From: Gammaproteobacteria bacterium
GTDB lineage: Bacteria; Pseudomonadota; Gammaproteobacteria; Magnimaribacterales; Magnimaribacteraceae
Assembly: GCA_015660645.1 (NCBI GenBank)
Contig: DQKS01000091.1
Location: forward strand, 1-36,584
DNA: 36,584 nucleotides
Direction of reading: 5' to 3'
Shown: in pieces, positions 22,088 to 32,523 of the stretch
Layout: each line of letters starts with the position of its first letter
Position numbering within the stretch: position 1 is the first letter of the stretch
Notes under the pieces: generated by a model
Told to the model about the DNA's origin: nothing
The model's input: the letters and a program-made list of their open reading frames with translations, nothing else
The model's database searches: none
Translations under genes and position numbers: made by a program

Positions 22088-22264
22088 ATGATGACGTTAA
22101 TTTTAACTTTTATTATCCTTTTACTACTCGTAACAGCTATGTCCTTAGGTGTTTTATTTGGAAGAAAGCCCATCACCGGATCCTGTGGGGGTTTGCAAAA
22201 CCTAGAACCGGATAGAGAATGTGAAATATGCGGAGGAAACCCTTCTAAATGTTCTGAGATTTAA
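22088..22264 (+). CDS. nqrM: Na+-NQR maturation protein NqrM (58 aa)
   Basis: Not in the supplied ORF track. Translation: MMTLILTFIILLLLVTAMSLGVLFGRKPITGSCGGLQNLEPDRECEICGGNPSKCSEI*. One TM helix followed by four Cys (SCGG...CEICGG...KC), the NqrM pattern, immediately after apbE. Confidence 0.92.
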   Translation: MMTLILTFIILLLLVTAMSLGVLFGRKPITGSCGGLQNLEPDRECEICGGNPSKCSEI

Positions 22265-22265
22265 A

Positions 22266-22291
22266 AAAAGGGAGCTAACAGCTCCCTTTTA
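22266..22291. terminator. Rho-independent, potentially bidirectional terminator
   Basis: AAAAGGGAGCT-AAC-AGCTCCCTTTT: perfect stem with flanking A and T tracts, between convergent nqrM (+) and aceA (-). Confidence 0.9.
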
Positions 22292-22302
22292 AGTCAATTA
22301 TC

Positions 22303-23886
22303 CTACTTGAATTGATTCATGGTGTTATCGTCACCTGAAGCTTTAAGGGCTGCATCGCCTGCAAAATATTCTTTGTGATCATCACCCATATCTGAACCCG
22401 CCATGTTTTGATGCTTTACACTTGCAACACCTTCTCTAATTTCTTTTCTTTGAACACCTTCTACATAACCAAGCATTCCTTTGTCGCCAAAATATTCTTT
22501 AGCTAAATTATCTGTAGATAAAGCTGCAGTGTGATAAGTGGGAAGAGTAATTAAATGATGGAATATTCCAGCTTCTCTCGATGCATCTGCTTGAAATGTA
22601 CGTATTTTTTCATCAGCTTCAATGCCAAGTTCTGTGGTATCATATTTTTCATTCATTAGATCTGCTCTCTCGTAAGAAGAAGTGTCTTTTTCACCCCCTT
22701 CCATAGCATCAAAAATTTGTTGACGAAAATTTAACGTCCAGTTAAAAGAAGGACTATTGTTGTAAACTAGCTTTGCATTCGGTACAACCTTTTTAATTTC
22801 ATCCATCATGTTGCTAATTTGACCTATATGAGGTTTTTCTGTTTCAATCCAAATCAAATCAGCACCATTTTGAAGGCTTGTAATAGAATCAAGAATACAG
22901 CGTTCTTTTCCGGTTCCCTTCCTAAATTGATAAAGGTTACTAGGTAACCGTTTAGGACGAACAACTTTACCGTTTTGATATATTAAGACATCACCATGTT
23001 TCATTTCTTTTTCTCTTACATCTTCAACATCAAGAAAAGAATTGTATTGATCACCCAGATCACCAACTGAGTGTGTAATAGCTATTTGTTCTGTTAACCC
23101 TGCACCTAAAGAGTCTGTACGCGCAACAATAACTCCATCATCAACACCCAACTCTAAAAAGGCGTAGCGAACGGCGTTTATTTTAGCTAAGAAATCTGCA
23201 TGAGGAACGGTGACTTTGCCATCTTGATGACCGCATTGTTTTTCATCGGAGACTTGGTTCTCTATTTGTATGCAGCAAGCACCGGCTTCTATCATCTGTT
23301 TAGCCATTAAATAGGTTGCCTCTTCATTACCAAAACCGGCATCAATATCAGCAATAATTGGAACTACGTGTGTTTCAAAATTATCTATTTTTTCTTGGAT
23401 AGGACCTTTTTCAGCTTCAGGTGCTGAGTCAAGTTCTCTAAAAAGACCAGCAAGTTCTCGAGCATCTGCTTGTCTTAAGAAGGTGTAAAGTTCTTTAATT
23501 AAACTAGAGACAGCAGTTTTTTCATGCATAGATTGATCAGGAAGGGGGCCAAATTCAGAACGAAGTGCAGCAACCATCCATCCTGATAGGTACAAATACT
23601 TCTTATTAGTAGATCCGAAGTGTTTCTTAATAGAAATTAATTTTTGTTGACCTATAAAGCCATGCCAACAGCCTAGAGATTGAGTATAAGCTGATGTATT
23701 AGCATCATAAGCATCCATATCTCTTCTCATAATTGCAGAAGTGTACTTAGCTATATCAATACCTGTTTGAAATTGATTTTGCCATCTCATCCTTGCAGCG
23801 TGCTCCGGGTTTATATTTTTGTGCGCATCTTTTCCTGAAGCTTTCAATTTCAAAAAGCTTTCTAGAATTTTCTTATATGTAGTCAT
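22303..23886 (-). CDS. aceA: Isocitrate lyase (long form, 527 aa)
   Basis: PIIADIDAGFGNEEATYLMAKQMIEAGACCIQIENQVSDEKQCGHQDGKVTVPH; VARTDSLGA; LVYNNSPSFNW. Confidence 0.95.
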   Translation of the reverse strand: MTTYKKILESFLKLKASGKDAHKNINPEHAARMRWQNQFQTGIDIAKYTSAIMRRDMDAYDANTSAYTQSLGCWHGFIGQQKLISIKKHFGSTNKKYLYLSGWMVAALRSEFGPLPDQSMHEKTAVSSLIKELYTFLRQADARELAGLFRELDSAPEAEKGPIQEKIDNFETHVVPIIADIDAGFGNEEATYLMAKQMIEAGACCIQIENQVSDEKQCGHQDGKVTVPHADFLAKINAVRYAFLELGVDDGVIVARTDSLGAGLTEQIAITHSVGDLGDQYNSFLDVEDVREKEMKHGDVLIYQNGKVVRPKRLPSNLYQFRKGTGKERCILDSITSLQNGADLIWIETEKPHIGQISNMMDEIKKVVPNAKLVYNNSPSFNWTLNFRQQIFDAMEGGEKDTSSYERADLMNEKYDTTELGIEADEKIRTFQADASREAGIFHHLITLPTYHTAALSTDNLAKEYFGDKGMLGYVEGVQRKEIREGVASVKHQNMAGSDMGDDHKEYFAGDAALKASGDDNTMNQFK

Positions 23887-24028
23887 CGCTATTCCTCAAT
23901 GTAAAAGTATTATATTTATGGAGTCATCTCCAGCCACAACCATCTCCTTTAAACCCAATTCCTTTTTTTTACTATTACGAAAAAAAGATGGGGCATTTTA
24001 ACGGAGATAACTATTAAAACAACAATAT

Positions 24029-25396
24029 TTATATATCTTTAGCTAGTTTCTTAGCCAAACCTAAGTACGAAGATGGGTTTAACTTACGAAGAGTTAATTT
24101 ATCCTCCTCTGGTATATCAAGCTTATTTATAAGAACTAACAAATCATTCTTATTAATTGATTTACCTCTAGATAAGTCTTTCATTAACTCATAGCCGTTA
24201 GGTATTAGGTTTTTTCTTAACACTGTCTGAACAGCTTCAGTTAAAACTTCCCAGGAATTTTCTAAATCTTCTTTAATTCTAGATTTATTAATTTTTAATT
24301 TACCAATTCCTCTTTCTAGAGATTTTAAGGCAATACTCATATATCCAAAACAACCACTGATATTTCTCATTACTGTTGAATCTGAAAGATCTCTCTGCCA
24401 CCGAGATATAACTACTGTGTTAGAAATATGAGTGAGTAGAGCATTGGATAAGCCTAAATTTCCTTCAGCATTTTCAAAGTCAATGGGGTTAATTTTATGA
24501 GGCATAGTTGAAGAGCCAACTTCACCTTCTTTTAGCTCTTGAGAGAAATAACCAAGAGAAATATATCCCCAAATATCCCTAGAAAAATCTATGAGGACAT
24601 TATTCAGCCTTACATAATTAAAAAATAACTCAGCTATTTGATCTTTTGGCTCAACCTGCGTGGTGTAAGGATTCCAATCCAATCCAAGAGAAAATACAAA
24701 CTGCTTAGAGATTCCTAACCAGTCTACTTTAGGGTAAGCAATTAGATGAGCATTATAATTTCCAACAGCTCCATTGATTTTTCCTGTTAATTTTATTGTA
24801 TCTATAGATTTCTTTATGGTTCTTATTCTTGCCAGAGTATTAGCAATTTCTTTGCCCATTGTTGTTGGTGTAGCAGTCTGGCCATGGGTTCTAGATAACA
24901 TAGGAACATTGGCATAAGCTTTAGATTTCTTCTTTAGAATACGCTCGATAACAGCTATGTCATTCTTAATTAGGTAATTAGAGCTATCTCTTATCATAAG
25001 CGAGTAAGCAAGGTTATTAATATCTTCAGAAGTACAAGCAAAATGTATAAATTCAACGTACTTAAGGAGTTTAGAGGATTTAGAAAATTTTTCTTTTAAG
25101 TAGTATTCAACAGCTTTAACATCATGATTTGTTTTCTTTTCTAATTTCTTAATTTCTAAGGCTTCTTTTTCTGTAAAATTATTAATTAAATCAGTTAGAT
25201 AAGAATTATCTTTAATTGTTAGCTTGGGAAGTTCTGGAATTGTTCTTTGTTTAGAAAGATGAACAAACCATTCTATCTCTACTTTAATTCTGTAGTGAAT
25301 AAGTCCATATTCGCTTAAAATATCTCTTAAATCGTTATTTGCCTCATAATATCTACCATCTAGAGGAGATAACGTTTTAAGTGTGTCTATTTTCAT
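24029..25396 (-). CDS. purB: Adenylosuccinate lyase
   Basis: 455 aa; LSPLDGRY, HFACTSEDINNLAYSLM, SRTHGQTATPTTMGKE, and signature GSSTMPHKINPIDFENAEGN. Confidence 0.97.
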   Translation of the reverse strand: MKIDTLKTLSPLDGRYYEANNDLRDILSEYGLIHYRIKVEIEWFVHLSKQRTIPELPKLTIKDNSYLTDLINNFTEKEALEIKKLEKKTNHDVKAVEYYLKEKFSKSSKLLKYVEFIHFACTSEDINNLAYSLMIRDSSNYLIKNDIAVIERILKKKSKAYANVPMLSRTHGQTATPTTMGKEIANTLARIRTIKKSIDTIKLTGKINGAVGNYNAHLIAYPKVDWLGISKQFVFSLGLDWNPYTTQVEPKDQIAELFFNYVRLNNVLIDFSRDIWGYISLGYFSQELKEGEVGSSTMPHKINPIDFENAEGNLGLSNALLTHISNTVVISRWQRDLSDSTVMRNISGCFGYMSIALKSLERGIGKLKINKSRIKEDLENSWEVLTEAVQTVLRKNLIPNGYELMKDLSRGKSINKNDLLVLINKLDIPEEDKLTLRKLNPSSYLGLAKKLAKDI

Positions 25397-25465
25397 AATT
25401 CTTATTTATTATATCTTAGTGTTGTTTACTTTCCTCGATAATGATCTTTGAGAAGGTTTAATTGT

Positions 25466-26764
25466 ATGAAAAAAAATTTAAAATTATTATTACAGTCTTT
25501 ATTTCCATTTATTCTAGTTTTTTCTATTGATATTGAAGGGGCCACAGTTATTCATGCTGGATCTTTGCTAGATGGAACGGGATCACAACCTTTAAAAGAA
25601 ATGAGCATTGTAATTGAAAATGAACTTATCACTAGAGTAGAAACTGGTTATATAGTTCCTGAGCCCGATGACCTCTATGTGGATCTAACCGCCTACTTCG
25701 TTCTTCCTGGGCTTATTGATATGCATGTTCATCTTGATGGTGAGTATTCGTCCAAAAGTTACCAAGAGAGCATTTCATCCAGTGCAGCAGATTATGCTAT
25801 TAAAGCAGTAGCTAATGCTAATAAAACATTACTTGCAGGTTTTACTTCGGTTAGAAATTTAGGAGATTCAAATAATGTAACAGTTTCGTTAAGGAACGCG
25901 GTCAATGGGGGAGTCGTCGCAGGTCCAAGAATTTTTTCATCAGGTAAAACAATCTCTTCTTCGGGAGGACATGGAGATCCAACTAATTCTTTAAGACCAG
26001 ATCTTTCAAGTGACCCTGGCCCTTCAAAGGGTGTTATTAATAATAAAGATGATTCCTTCAAGGCAGTTAGATTCCGTTATAAGGAAGGAGCTGATCTAAT
26101 TAAAATAACTGCCACTGGCGGTGTTTTAAGTAACGCTAAAAATGGTCAAAATCCTCAAATGACTCTTGAAGAAATTTCAGCAATTGTAACTGCTGCAAAG
26201 GATTATGGTTTCAAAGTTGCCGCACACGCACACGGAGCTGAAGGAATTAAAAGGGCAGTTATATCAGGTGTTGATTCAATCGAGCACGGAACTCTAATGG
26301 ATGCAGAAGTGATGAAATTAATGAGAGAAAGGGGCACTTATTATGTACCTACTCTTTTAGCAGGAGCATGGGTGGCAGATAAGGCGCGAATAGATGGATT
26401 CTTTCCAGACTTAGTGCAACCTAAAGCTTTGGAAATTGGTCCTCAGCTAAAAACAACTTTTTCTAAGGCATATCAAGCGGGAGTTAAAATAGCCTTTGGT
26501 ACAGACACAGGTGTTTCTGCCCATGGAAAAAATGCAGAAGAATTTAAAGAAATGGTTGAAGCGGGAATGCCAGCCTTGCAAGCAATCTTGTCAGCAACAC
26601 GCGAGGCATCAATTTTACTAGGTCAGAGCTCAATATTAGGAAGTATTTCACCAGGCAAATATGCTGACTTAGTAGCAGTATCAAAGGATCCACTATTGAA
26701 TATAGAAGTCTTAGAATCCATTGATTTTGTTATGAAAGGTGGAGAAATTTATAAATCTCCATAA
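25466..26764 (+). CDS. Exported amidohydrolase family protein (imidazolonepropionase-like / Xaa-Pro dipeptidase-like metal-dependent hydrolase)
   Basis: Probable ATG start at 25466 with signal peptide MKKNLKLLLQSLFPFILVFSIDIEGA; metal-site motifs LPGLIDMHVHLDG, LIKITATGG, AAHAHGAEG, SIEHGTLMD, FGTDTGVSAHG. Confidence 0.88.
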   Translation: MKKNLKLLLQSLFPFILVFSIDIEGATVIHAGSLLDGTGSQPLKEMSIVIENELITRVETGYIVPEPDDLYVDLTAYFVLPGLIDMHVHLDGEYSSKSYQESISSSAADYAIKAVANANKTLLAGFTSVRNLGDSNNVTVSLRNAVNGGVVAGPRIFSSGKTISSSGGHGDPTNSLRPDLSSDPGPSKGVINNKDDSFKAVRFRYKEGADLIKITATGGVLSNAKNGQNPQMTLEEISAIVTAAKDYGFKVAAHAHGAEGIKRAVISGVDSIEHGTLMDAEVMKLMRERGTYYVPTLLAGAWVADKARIDGFFPDLVQPKALEIGPQLKTTFSKAYQAGVKIAFGTDTGVSAHGKNAEEFKEMVEAGMPALQAILSATREASILLGQSSILGSISPGKYADLVAVSKDPLLNIEVLESIDFVMKGGEIYKSP

Positions 26765-26856
26765 TGGAAAAAGAAGCAAGAATACGAGCCTGGCTTTGTA
26801 CTATAGCTGTAATATTAATAGCTGTTATCTGGTTAACGAGCTATCTTATCAATTAA
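26764..26856 (+). CDS. Putative 30-aa single-TM membrane microprotein
   Basis: Not in the track. ATG overlaps the upstream stop (TAATG). Translation: MEKEARIRAWLCTIAVILIAVIWLTSYLIN*. Charged N-terminus then a hydrophobic helix. Confidence 0.5.
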   Translation: MEKEARIRAWLCTIAVILIAVIWLTSYLIN

Positions 26857-26863
26857 TGTCTCT

Positions 26864-27136
26864 TTGAAATTGACTTGGTCTGTTTACATACTTAAATGCG
26901 CCGATAAATCTTTATACACTGGTATAACAAATAACATAGCTAGAAGGCTAGAAGACCACGAATCAGGCAACGGAGCAAAGTACACAAAAGGCCGAGGTCC
27001 ATTTAAATTGGTTTATCAAGAATTCTTGGAAAATAGATCTCTTTCGACTAAAAGAGAATCTGAAATAAAAAAACTTAATAAACAAGAAAAATTTGCTTTG
27101 ATAGATAGCCGCAAAGAAAGATCAAGAGACCTCTGA
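26864..27136 (+). CDS. GIY-YIG nuclease domain protein (UPF0213/YhbQ-like)
   Basis: 90 aa, TTG start; VYILKCADKSLYTGITNNIARRLEDHESGNGAKYTKGRGPFKLVYQE. Confidence 0.92.
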   Translation: MKLTWSVYILKCADKSLYTGITNNIARRLEDHESGNGAKYTKGRGPFKLVYQEFLENRSLSTKRESEIKKLNKQEKFALIDSRKERSRDL

Positions 27137-28201
27137 AATTTCTCCACCACCCAAACAAATATCATTTTTATAAAGAACAACAGATTGCCCAGGAGTCACA
27201 GCTCTTTGAGCTTCTTTGAAATGAACAGTTAAATGCTTATCTGAAATTTTAATGTTACATTTTTGATCTTTCTGCCTGTATCGTACTTTGGCCATAGCCT
27301 CGAACTCTGAATCAGCTATAGGATTTATTAAATGGAGATTCTTCGTAGTAAGATTTTTTGAAAAGAGAAGAGGGTGATCATTTCCTTGGACCACAGTGAC
27401 GATGTTATTAGTTATATCTTTATTGGCTACATACCAAGGTTTGTTATCGGTAGTTTTTTGGCCTCCAATTCCTAGGCCTTGACGTTGTCCTAAAGTGTAG
27501 AAAGCCAATCCTTTGTGTTGACCTAGAACATCACCATTCTCGTTGCATATAGGGCCAGGACTTTTCTTAATATAGTTGCTTAAAAATTCTGGAAAAGGCC
27601 TTTCTCCTATAAAGCAGATACCCGTACTGTCCTTTTTTTCGCTTGTAATTAAACCTTTCTTTCTGGCAATTTCTCTTACTTTACTTTTTTCTAGTTCCCC
27701 TATTGGGAAGAGTGTGTTTTTTAAAACTTCTCCATTAATTGCATGAAGAAAATAACTCTGATCTTTATTTCCATCACTACCCTTTATCAAAGAATATGTA
27801 TCATTTATATCCTCTATTCGAGCATAGTGACCTGTTGCTATAAAGTCGTAATTAGAATTCATCGCATATTTATAGAAAACGTCAAATTTTATCTCTTTAT
27901 TGCAAAGAATATCTGGATTAGGAGTATTACCAGCTTCAAGCTCATCCAAAAAATATTTAAAAACTCTTTCCTTGTAATCTAAAGAAAAATTTAACTCTTT
28001 AATGGGAATATTCAATTGATCTGCTACAAAGGTAGCATCCATAAAATCTTCTTTTATACTGCAATAAGGAGTGCCATCATCATCTTTCCAATTGCGCATA
28101 AATAAAGCATCTACTTCGTACCCTTCTTTTTGTAATAAATAAGCTGAAACTGAAGAATCGACACCTCCAGACAACCCTACTAATACTTTACCTTTGCTCA
28201 T
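27122..28201 (-). CDS. mnmA: tRNA-specific 2-thiouridylase MnmA
   Basis: 359 aa; [22 protein letters not shown]-loop, [52 protein letters not shown]. Confidence 0.97.
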   Translation of the reverse strand: MSKGKVLVGLSGGVDSSVSAYLLQKEGYEVDALFMRNWKDDDGTPYCSIKEDFMDATFVADQLNIPIKELNFSLDYKERVFKYFLDELEAGNTPNPDILCNKEIKFDVFYKYAMNSNYDFIATGHYARIEDINDTYSLIKGSDGNKDQSYFLHAINGEVLKNTLFPIGELEKSKVREIARKKGLITSEKKDSTGICFIGERPFPEFLSNYIKKSPGPICNENGDVLGQHKGLAFYTLGQRQGLGIGGQKTTDNKPWYVANKDITNNIVTVVQGNDHPLLFSKNLTTKNLHLINPIADSEFEAMAKVRYRQKDQKCNIKISDKHLTVHFKEAQRAVTPGQSVVLYKNDICLGGGEISEVS

Positions 28202-28269
28202 TAACCTTATTAAAAATTTACTATATAATGCGTTTCCTTCAGGGATTACAACAATTTAAGCGCAATAAT

Positions 28270-29529
28270 ATGGAATTTAAACATATAACTGAACCAAAAG
28301 ATGGAGTAAAGGTAACTATTGATAGCGCAGGTGCACTTGTAGTTCCAGATAATCCTATTATTCCTTTTATTGAAGGAGATGGGATAGGCTCTGATATTAC
28401 TCCAGTAATGATAAACGTAGTTGATACAGCTGTAGCAAAGTCATATGAAGGAAAACGAAAGATCTCTTGGATGGAGATTTATTGTGGAGAGAAATCTCTT
28501 GCTGTTTACGGTGAAGATAATTGGTTGCCACCAGAAACTTTAAAAGCACTTGAAATATACCTGATAGGTATTAAAGGGCCTTTAACAACACCGGTAGGTG
28601 GAGGTATAAGATCTTTAAATGTGGCCTTAAGACAAGAACTAGACTTGTATGTGTGTCAAAGGCCAATTAGATATTTTGATGGAGTGCCTAGTCCTGTTGT
28701 AAGTCCTGAAAAAACAGATATGGTGATATTCAGAGAAAATTCTGAAGATATTTATGCAGGTATTGAATGGGAAGCTGGGTCACCAGAAGCTGATAAAGTT
28801 ATAAAATTTTTAACTAAAGAAATGGGAGTTACTAAAATTCGTTTTCTTGAAAATTGCGGTATTGGAATAAAACCAGTCTCTAAACAAGGAACAGAAAGAT
28901 TAGTAGATAAGGCAATTCAATATGCAATATTAAATGACAGGGATTCAGTTACCTTTGTACATAAAGGTAATATTATGAAATTTACAGAAGGATCTTTTAA
29001 AGACTGGGGTTATCAACTGGCAGTTAAAAAATATGGGGCTGAGGAACTTGATGGAGGACCTTGGCACTCATTAAAAAATCCAACTACTGGCAAAGAAATA
29101 ATAATAAAAGACGTAATAGCTGATGCTTTTTTACAACAAATATTAACTAGACCTGATGAATACAGTGTTATAGCTACATTAAATCTTAATGGAGACTATA
29201 TATCAGACGCCTTGGCTGCAGAAGTAGGGGGCATAGGAATTGCTCCGGGAGCTAATTTAGGTGACAAGGTAGCTTTATTTGAGGCTACTCACGGAACGGC
29301 ACCGAAATATACTGGCTTAGATAAGGTAAATCCAGGTTCTTTGATTCTTTCAGCTGAAATGATGTTACGTTACATGGGTTGGACTGAAGCTGCTGATCTT
29401 ATTATTGAAGGGTTGTCAAAGACAATAAGAAATAAAACGGTAACATATGACTTCGAAAGACTAATGAGTGGAGCAAGCCTGCTTAAATGTTCAGAATTCG
29501 GAGAAGCTATTATTAACAACATGGACTAA
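28270..29529 (+). CDS. icd: NADP-dependent isocitrate dehydrogenase
   Basis: Likely start [12 protein letters not shown] at ATG 28270 (track begins at 28228); [48 protein letters not shown]. Confidence 0.96.
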   Translation: MEFKHITEPKDGVKVTIDSAGALVVPDNPIIPFIEGDGIGSDITPVMINVVDTAVAKSYEGKRKISWMEIYCGEKSLAVYGEDNWLPPETLKALEIYLIGIKGPLTTPVGGGIRSLNVALRQELDLYVCQRPIRYFDGVPSPVVSPEKTDMVIFRENSEDIYAGIEWEAGSPEADKVIKFLTKEMGVTKIRFLENCGIGIKPVSKQGTERLVDKAIQYAILNDRDSVTFVHKGNIMKFTEGSFKDWGYQLAVKKYGAEELDGGPWHSLKNPTTGKEIIIKDVIADAFLQQILTRPDEYSVIATLNLNGDYISDALAAEVGGIGIAPGANLGDKVALFEATHGTAPKYTGLDKVNPGSLILSAEMMLRYMGWTEAADLIIEGLSKTIRNKTVTYDFERLMSGASLLKCSEFGEAIINNMD

Positions 29530-29894
29530 TGCCTGTTCAAGAAGATAATAAATTTATTAAATCTAATAAAGAAGAAGATAATTCTGGTAATACCTCTACC
29601 ATAGTGGTATTAGAAAAACCTAAAACAAAAAAACCCCCGTTGTATAGAGTCATCATTCTTAATGACGATTATACTCCTATGGAATTTGTTGTTTATATTC
29701 TTCAGGCTATCTTTGGTTTTAATAGAGATAAGGCTCAGCAAGTAATGTTAGCGATACATACACATGGAAAGGGAGTTTGCGGTATATTTACTAAAGAGGT
29801 AGCTGAAACTAAGAGTGCACATGTCAATAATTTTGCAAAAGACAACGAACATCCTTTAGTAAGCGATATAGAGCAAGTGGAAGAAGATAAATGA
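29529..29894 (+). CDS. clpS: ATP-dependent Clp protease adaptor ClpS
   Basis: 121 aa; PPLYRVIILNDDYTPMEFVVYILQAIFGF, IHTHGKGVCGIFTKEVAETK; overlaps icd stop and clpA start. Confidence 0.96.
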   Translation: MPVQEDNKFIKSNKEEDNSGNTSTIVVLEKPKTKKPPLYRVIILNDDYTPMEFVVYILQAIFGFNRDKAQQVMLAIHTHGKGVCGIFTKEVAETKSAHVNNFAKDNEHPLVSDIEQVEEDK

Positions 29895-32152
29895 TAGATA
29901 AAGAATTAGAACAAAATCTAAATGAAGCCTTTCAATTGGCTCATAGCCAAAACCATGAATTTGTAACTGTGGAGCACCTGCTTCTCTCTCTCTTGAGCAA
30001 TTCAGATTCTTTAGATCTATTGCAATCAAATAATATTAATATAGAAACTCTTAAAATAGATTTAGAAGAATTTATAGGATCTACAACTCCAAAAATTGAG
30101 GAAGAAAGTGATCGAGAAATTCAACCAACCCTTGGGTTTCAACGGGTACTTCAAAGAGCTGTTTTTCATGTTCAATCTTCAGGAAAGAAAGAAGTAAAAG
30201 GTTCAAATGTTTTAATTGCTATTTTTAGCGAGAAGGAAAGTCATAGTGTTTATTTACTGGAACAGCAAGGTCTCTCAAGATTAGATGCAGTATCTTATTT
30301 GAGTCATGGGAAACCAAATGACGATACACAGGAAGATTTAGATTTTGAAGGAGAACCAGAAAACACTCCAGAAAAGTCTTCTGCTCTTTCGAAATTTACT
30401 GTTAATCTTAATCAACAATCCAAAGAAGGTCTGATAGACCCCTTGATAGGAAGATCTGAAGAAGTAGAGAGGGTTATTCAGATATTGGCGAGAAGAAGCA
30501 AGAATAACCCTTTATTAGTCGGAGAATCTGGTGTTGGAAAGACAGCTATAGCAGAAGGTTTAGCCAAATTAATAAATGATCAGAAAGTTCCAGATTTAAT
30601 TAAAGAAAGTCATATATATTCATTAGATATGGGTTCTTTGTTAGCAGGCACTAAGTATAGAGGTGATTTTGAAGAAAGGCTAAAGCAGGTTCTTAAAGAA
30701 CTAAGTGAAGATGAGAACGCTATATTATTTATAGATGAAATCCATACTATTATAGGAGCAGGCGCTACTTCTGGCGGTGTGATGGATGCCTCTAATTTAT
30801 TAAAACCTTCTCTGGCTAAAGGTGGGCTTAAGTTTATTGGGTCAACAACTTATAAGGAATTTAGGGGTATTTTTGAAAAGGATAGAGCTCTTTCACGAAG
30901 ATTTCAAAAAGTAGATATTACAGAACCTTCTGTTGATGAGACATATAGTATTTTAAAAGGCTTAAAGACTAGATTTGAAAAACATCATGATATTAGATAT
31001 ACGGATAATGCTTTAAGGGCCGCTGCAGAATTATCTTCTAAACATATAAATGAAAGATTCCTGCCTGATAAAGCTATAGATGTAGTTGATGAAGCTGGCG
31101 CGAAACAAAGACTCTTACCAAAAAATAAAAGAAAGAAGACCGTATCTGAGATAGATGTAGAAAAAATAGTAGCTTCTATGGCAAGAATTCCAGTTAAAAC
31201 TGTTTCTTCTTCAGATAAAGTTTCTCTAGAAAAACTAGAAGAAAATCTTAAAAGAGTAATTTTTGGCCAAAACGAAGCAATAGAAAGTTTAGCTTCTACA
31301 ATTAAGTTAGCAAGAGCAGGATTGCGAACAGAAGGCAAACCAATTGGTTCATTTTTATTTTCCGGGCCTACAGGAGTAGGAAAGACAGAAGTGAGCAAAC
31401 AACTGGCGTTAATAATGGGTATAGAGTTTGTAAGATTTGATATGTCTGAATATATGGAACGTCATACAGTTTCGCGCCTAATTGGAGCTCCTCCAGGATA
31501 TGTTGGATATGACCAAGGAGGACTATTAACGGAATCAGTTTCAAAACACCCACATTCTGTAATATTATTGGATGAAATAGAAAAGGCCCACCCTGAAGTA
31601 TTTAATATATTGTTACAAGTTATGGACCATGGGTCATTAACTGATAATAACGGACGAAAAGCAGATTTTAGAAATACAGTAGTAATAATGACTACTAATG
31701 CTGGAGCTCAAGATATGAGCAGGGCATCCATGGGATTTCAGTCTCAAGATCATTCCACGGATGCAACTGAAATGATCAAAAAAACTTTCTCACCTGAGTT
31801 TAGAAATAGAGTGGATGGAATTATCCAATTCAACCCTCTGCCTGTAGAGGTAATAAGAACAGTTGTTGATAAATTCTTGGTTGAATTACAAGTACAATTA
31901 GATCAACAAAAAGTTCAAATTGAGGTTTCTGATAAAGTTAGAGAATGGTTAGTTGAAAACGGGTACGATAAGAATATGGGTGCACGTCCCATGCAAAGGT
32001 TAATTCAAGACACAATTAAAAAAGAACTAGCAGAACAAATTCTTTTTGGTAATTTATCCAAAAATGGAGGAATTGCTTATGTTGACCTTAACAAGGGTAA
32101 TATAGATATAAAATATAAAGAGAATATAAAAAACAAAGAAAAGGTATCTTAA
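29891..32152 (+). CDS. clpA: ATP-dependent Clp protease ATP-binding subunit ClpA
   Basis: 753 aa; Clp N domain and two AAA+ modules ([32 protein letters not shown]), downstream of clpS. Confidence 0.97.
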   Translation: MIDKELEQNLNEAFQLAHSQNHEFVTVEHLLLSLLSNSDSLDLLQSNNINIETLKIDLEEFIGSTTPKIEEESDREIQPTLGFQRVLQRAVFHVQSSGKKEVKGSNVLIAIFSEKESHSVYLLEQQGLSRLDAVSYLSHGKPNDDTQEDLDFEGEPENTPEKSSALSKFTVNLNQQSKEGLIDPLIGRSEEVERVIQILARRSKNNPLLVGESGVGKTAIAEGLAKLINDQKVPDLIKESHIYSLDMGSLLAGTKYRGDFEERLKQVLKELSEDENAILFIDEIHTIIGAGATSGGVMDASNLLKPSLAKGGLKFIGSTTYKEFRGIFEKDRALSRRFQKVDITEPSVDETYSILKGLKTRFEKHHDIRYTDNALRAAAELSSKHINERFLPDKAIDVVDEAGAKQRLLPKNKRKKTVSEIDVEKIVASMARIPVKTVSSSDKVSLEKLEENLKRVIFGQNEAIESLASTIKLARAGLRTEGKPIGSFLFSGPTGVGKTEVSKQLALIMGIEFVRFDMSEYMERHTVSRLIGAPPGYVGYDQGGLLTESVSKHPHSVILLDEIEKAHPEVFNILLQVMDHGSLTDNNGRKADFRNTVVIMTTNAGAQDMSRASMGFQSQDHSTDATEMIKKTFSPEFRNRVDGIIQFNPLPVEVIRTVVDKFLVELQVQLDQQKVQIEVSDKVREWLVENGYDKNMGARPMQRLIQDTIKKELAEQILFGNLSKNGGIAYVDLNKGNIDIKYKENIKNKEKVS

Positions 32153-32367
32153 CGAGCTCTAAATATTATTCTTCCCTTAGAAAGATCATAAGGTGTAATT
32201 TCTACCTTAACTTTATCTCCAGTTAAAATTCTTATGTAATGCTTGCGCATTCTTCCAGATATATGGGCAGTAACAACATGCTCATTTTCAAGTTTTACTC
32301 TAAATGTAGTATTCGGGAGGGTCTCGATAACTTCTCCATCCATTTCAATTAAATCTTGTTTTGCCAT
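32149..32367 (-). CDS. infA: Translation initiation factor IF-1
   Basis: 72 aa; [72 protein letters not shown]. Confidence 0.98.
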   Translation of the reverse strand: MAKQDLIEMDGEVIETLPNTTFRVKLENEHVVTAHISGRMRKHYIRILTGDKVKVEITPYDLSKGRIIFRAR

Positions 32368-32412
32368 ATATAATAGATTTTGCCTTAGTTAGTGAATTAT
32401 CAAAAGAGAAAA

Positions 32413-32523
32413 ATGAAAGAAAAAGAATTTAAATTTGGAAAGTTGTTAGTGTTTCTAGCTGCAGTTACAGTGGTTTTAGCCATTATAAGTTATATCCTAG
32501 ATAAATTTATTTTAGTTTATTAA
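32413..32523 (+). CDS. Putative 36-aa single-TM membrane microprotein
   Basis: Not in the track. Translation: MKEKEFKFGKLLVFLAAVTVVLAIISYILDKFILVY*. Divergent from infA; stop shares a TTAA palindrome with the convergent CoA transferase. Confidence 0.5.
   Translation: MKEKEFKFGKLLVFLAAVTVVLAIISYILDKFILVY

Noticed and set aside
23887-24028. Hairpin between T-run and A-run in the aceA/purB gap
   Set aside because: Pairing is mostly homopolymeric T/A with no GC stem; could be part of a promoter or terminator but not supportable.
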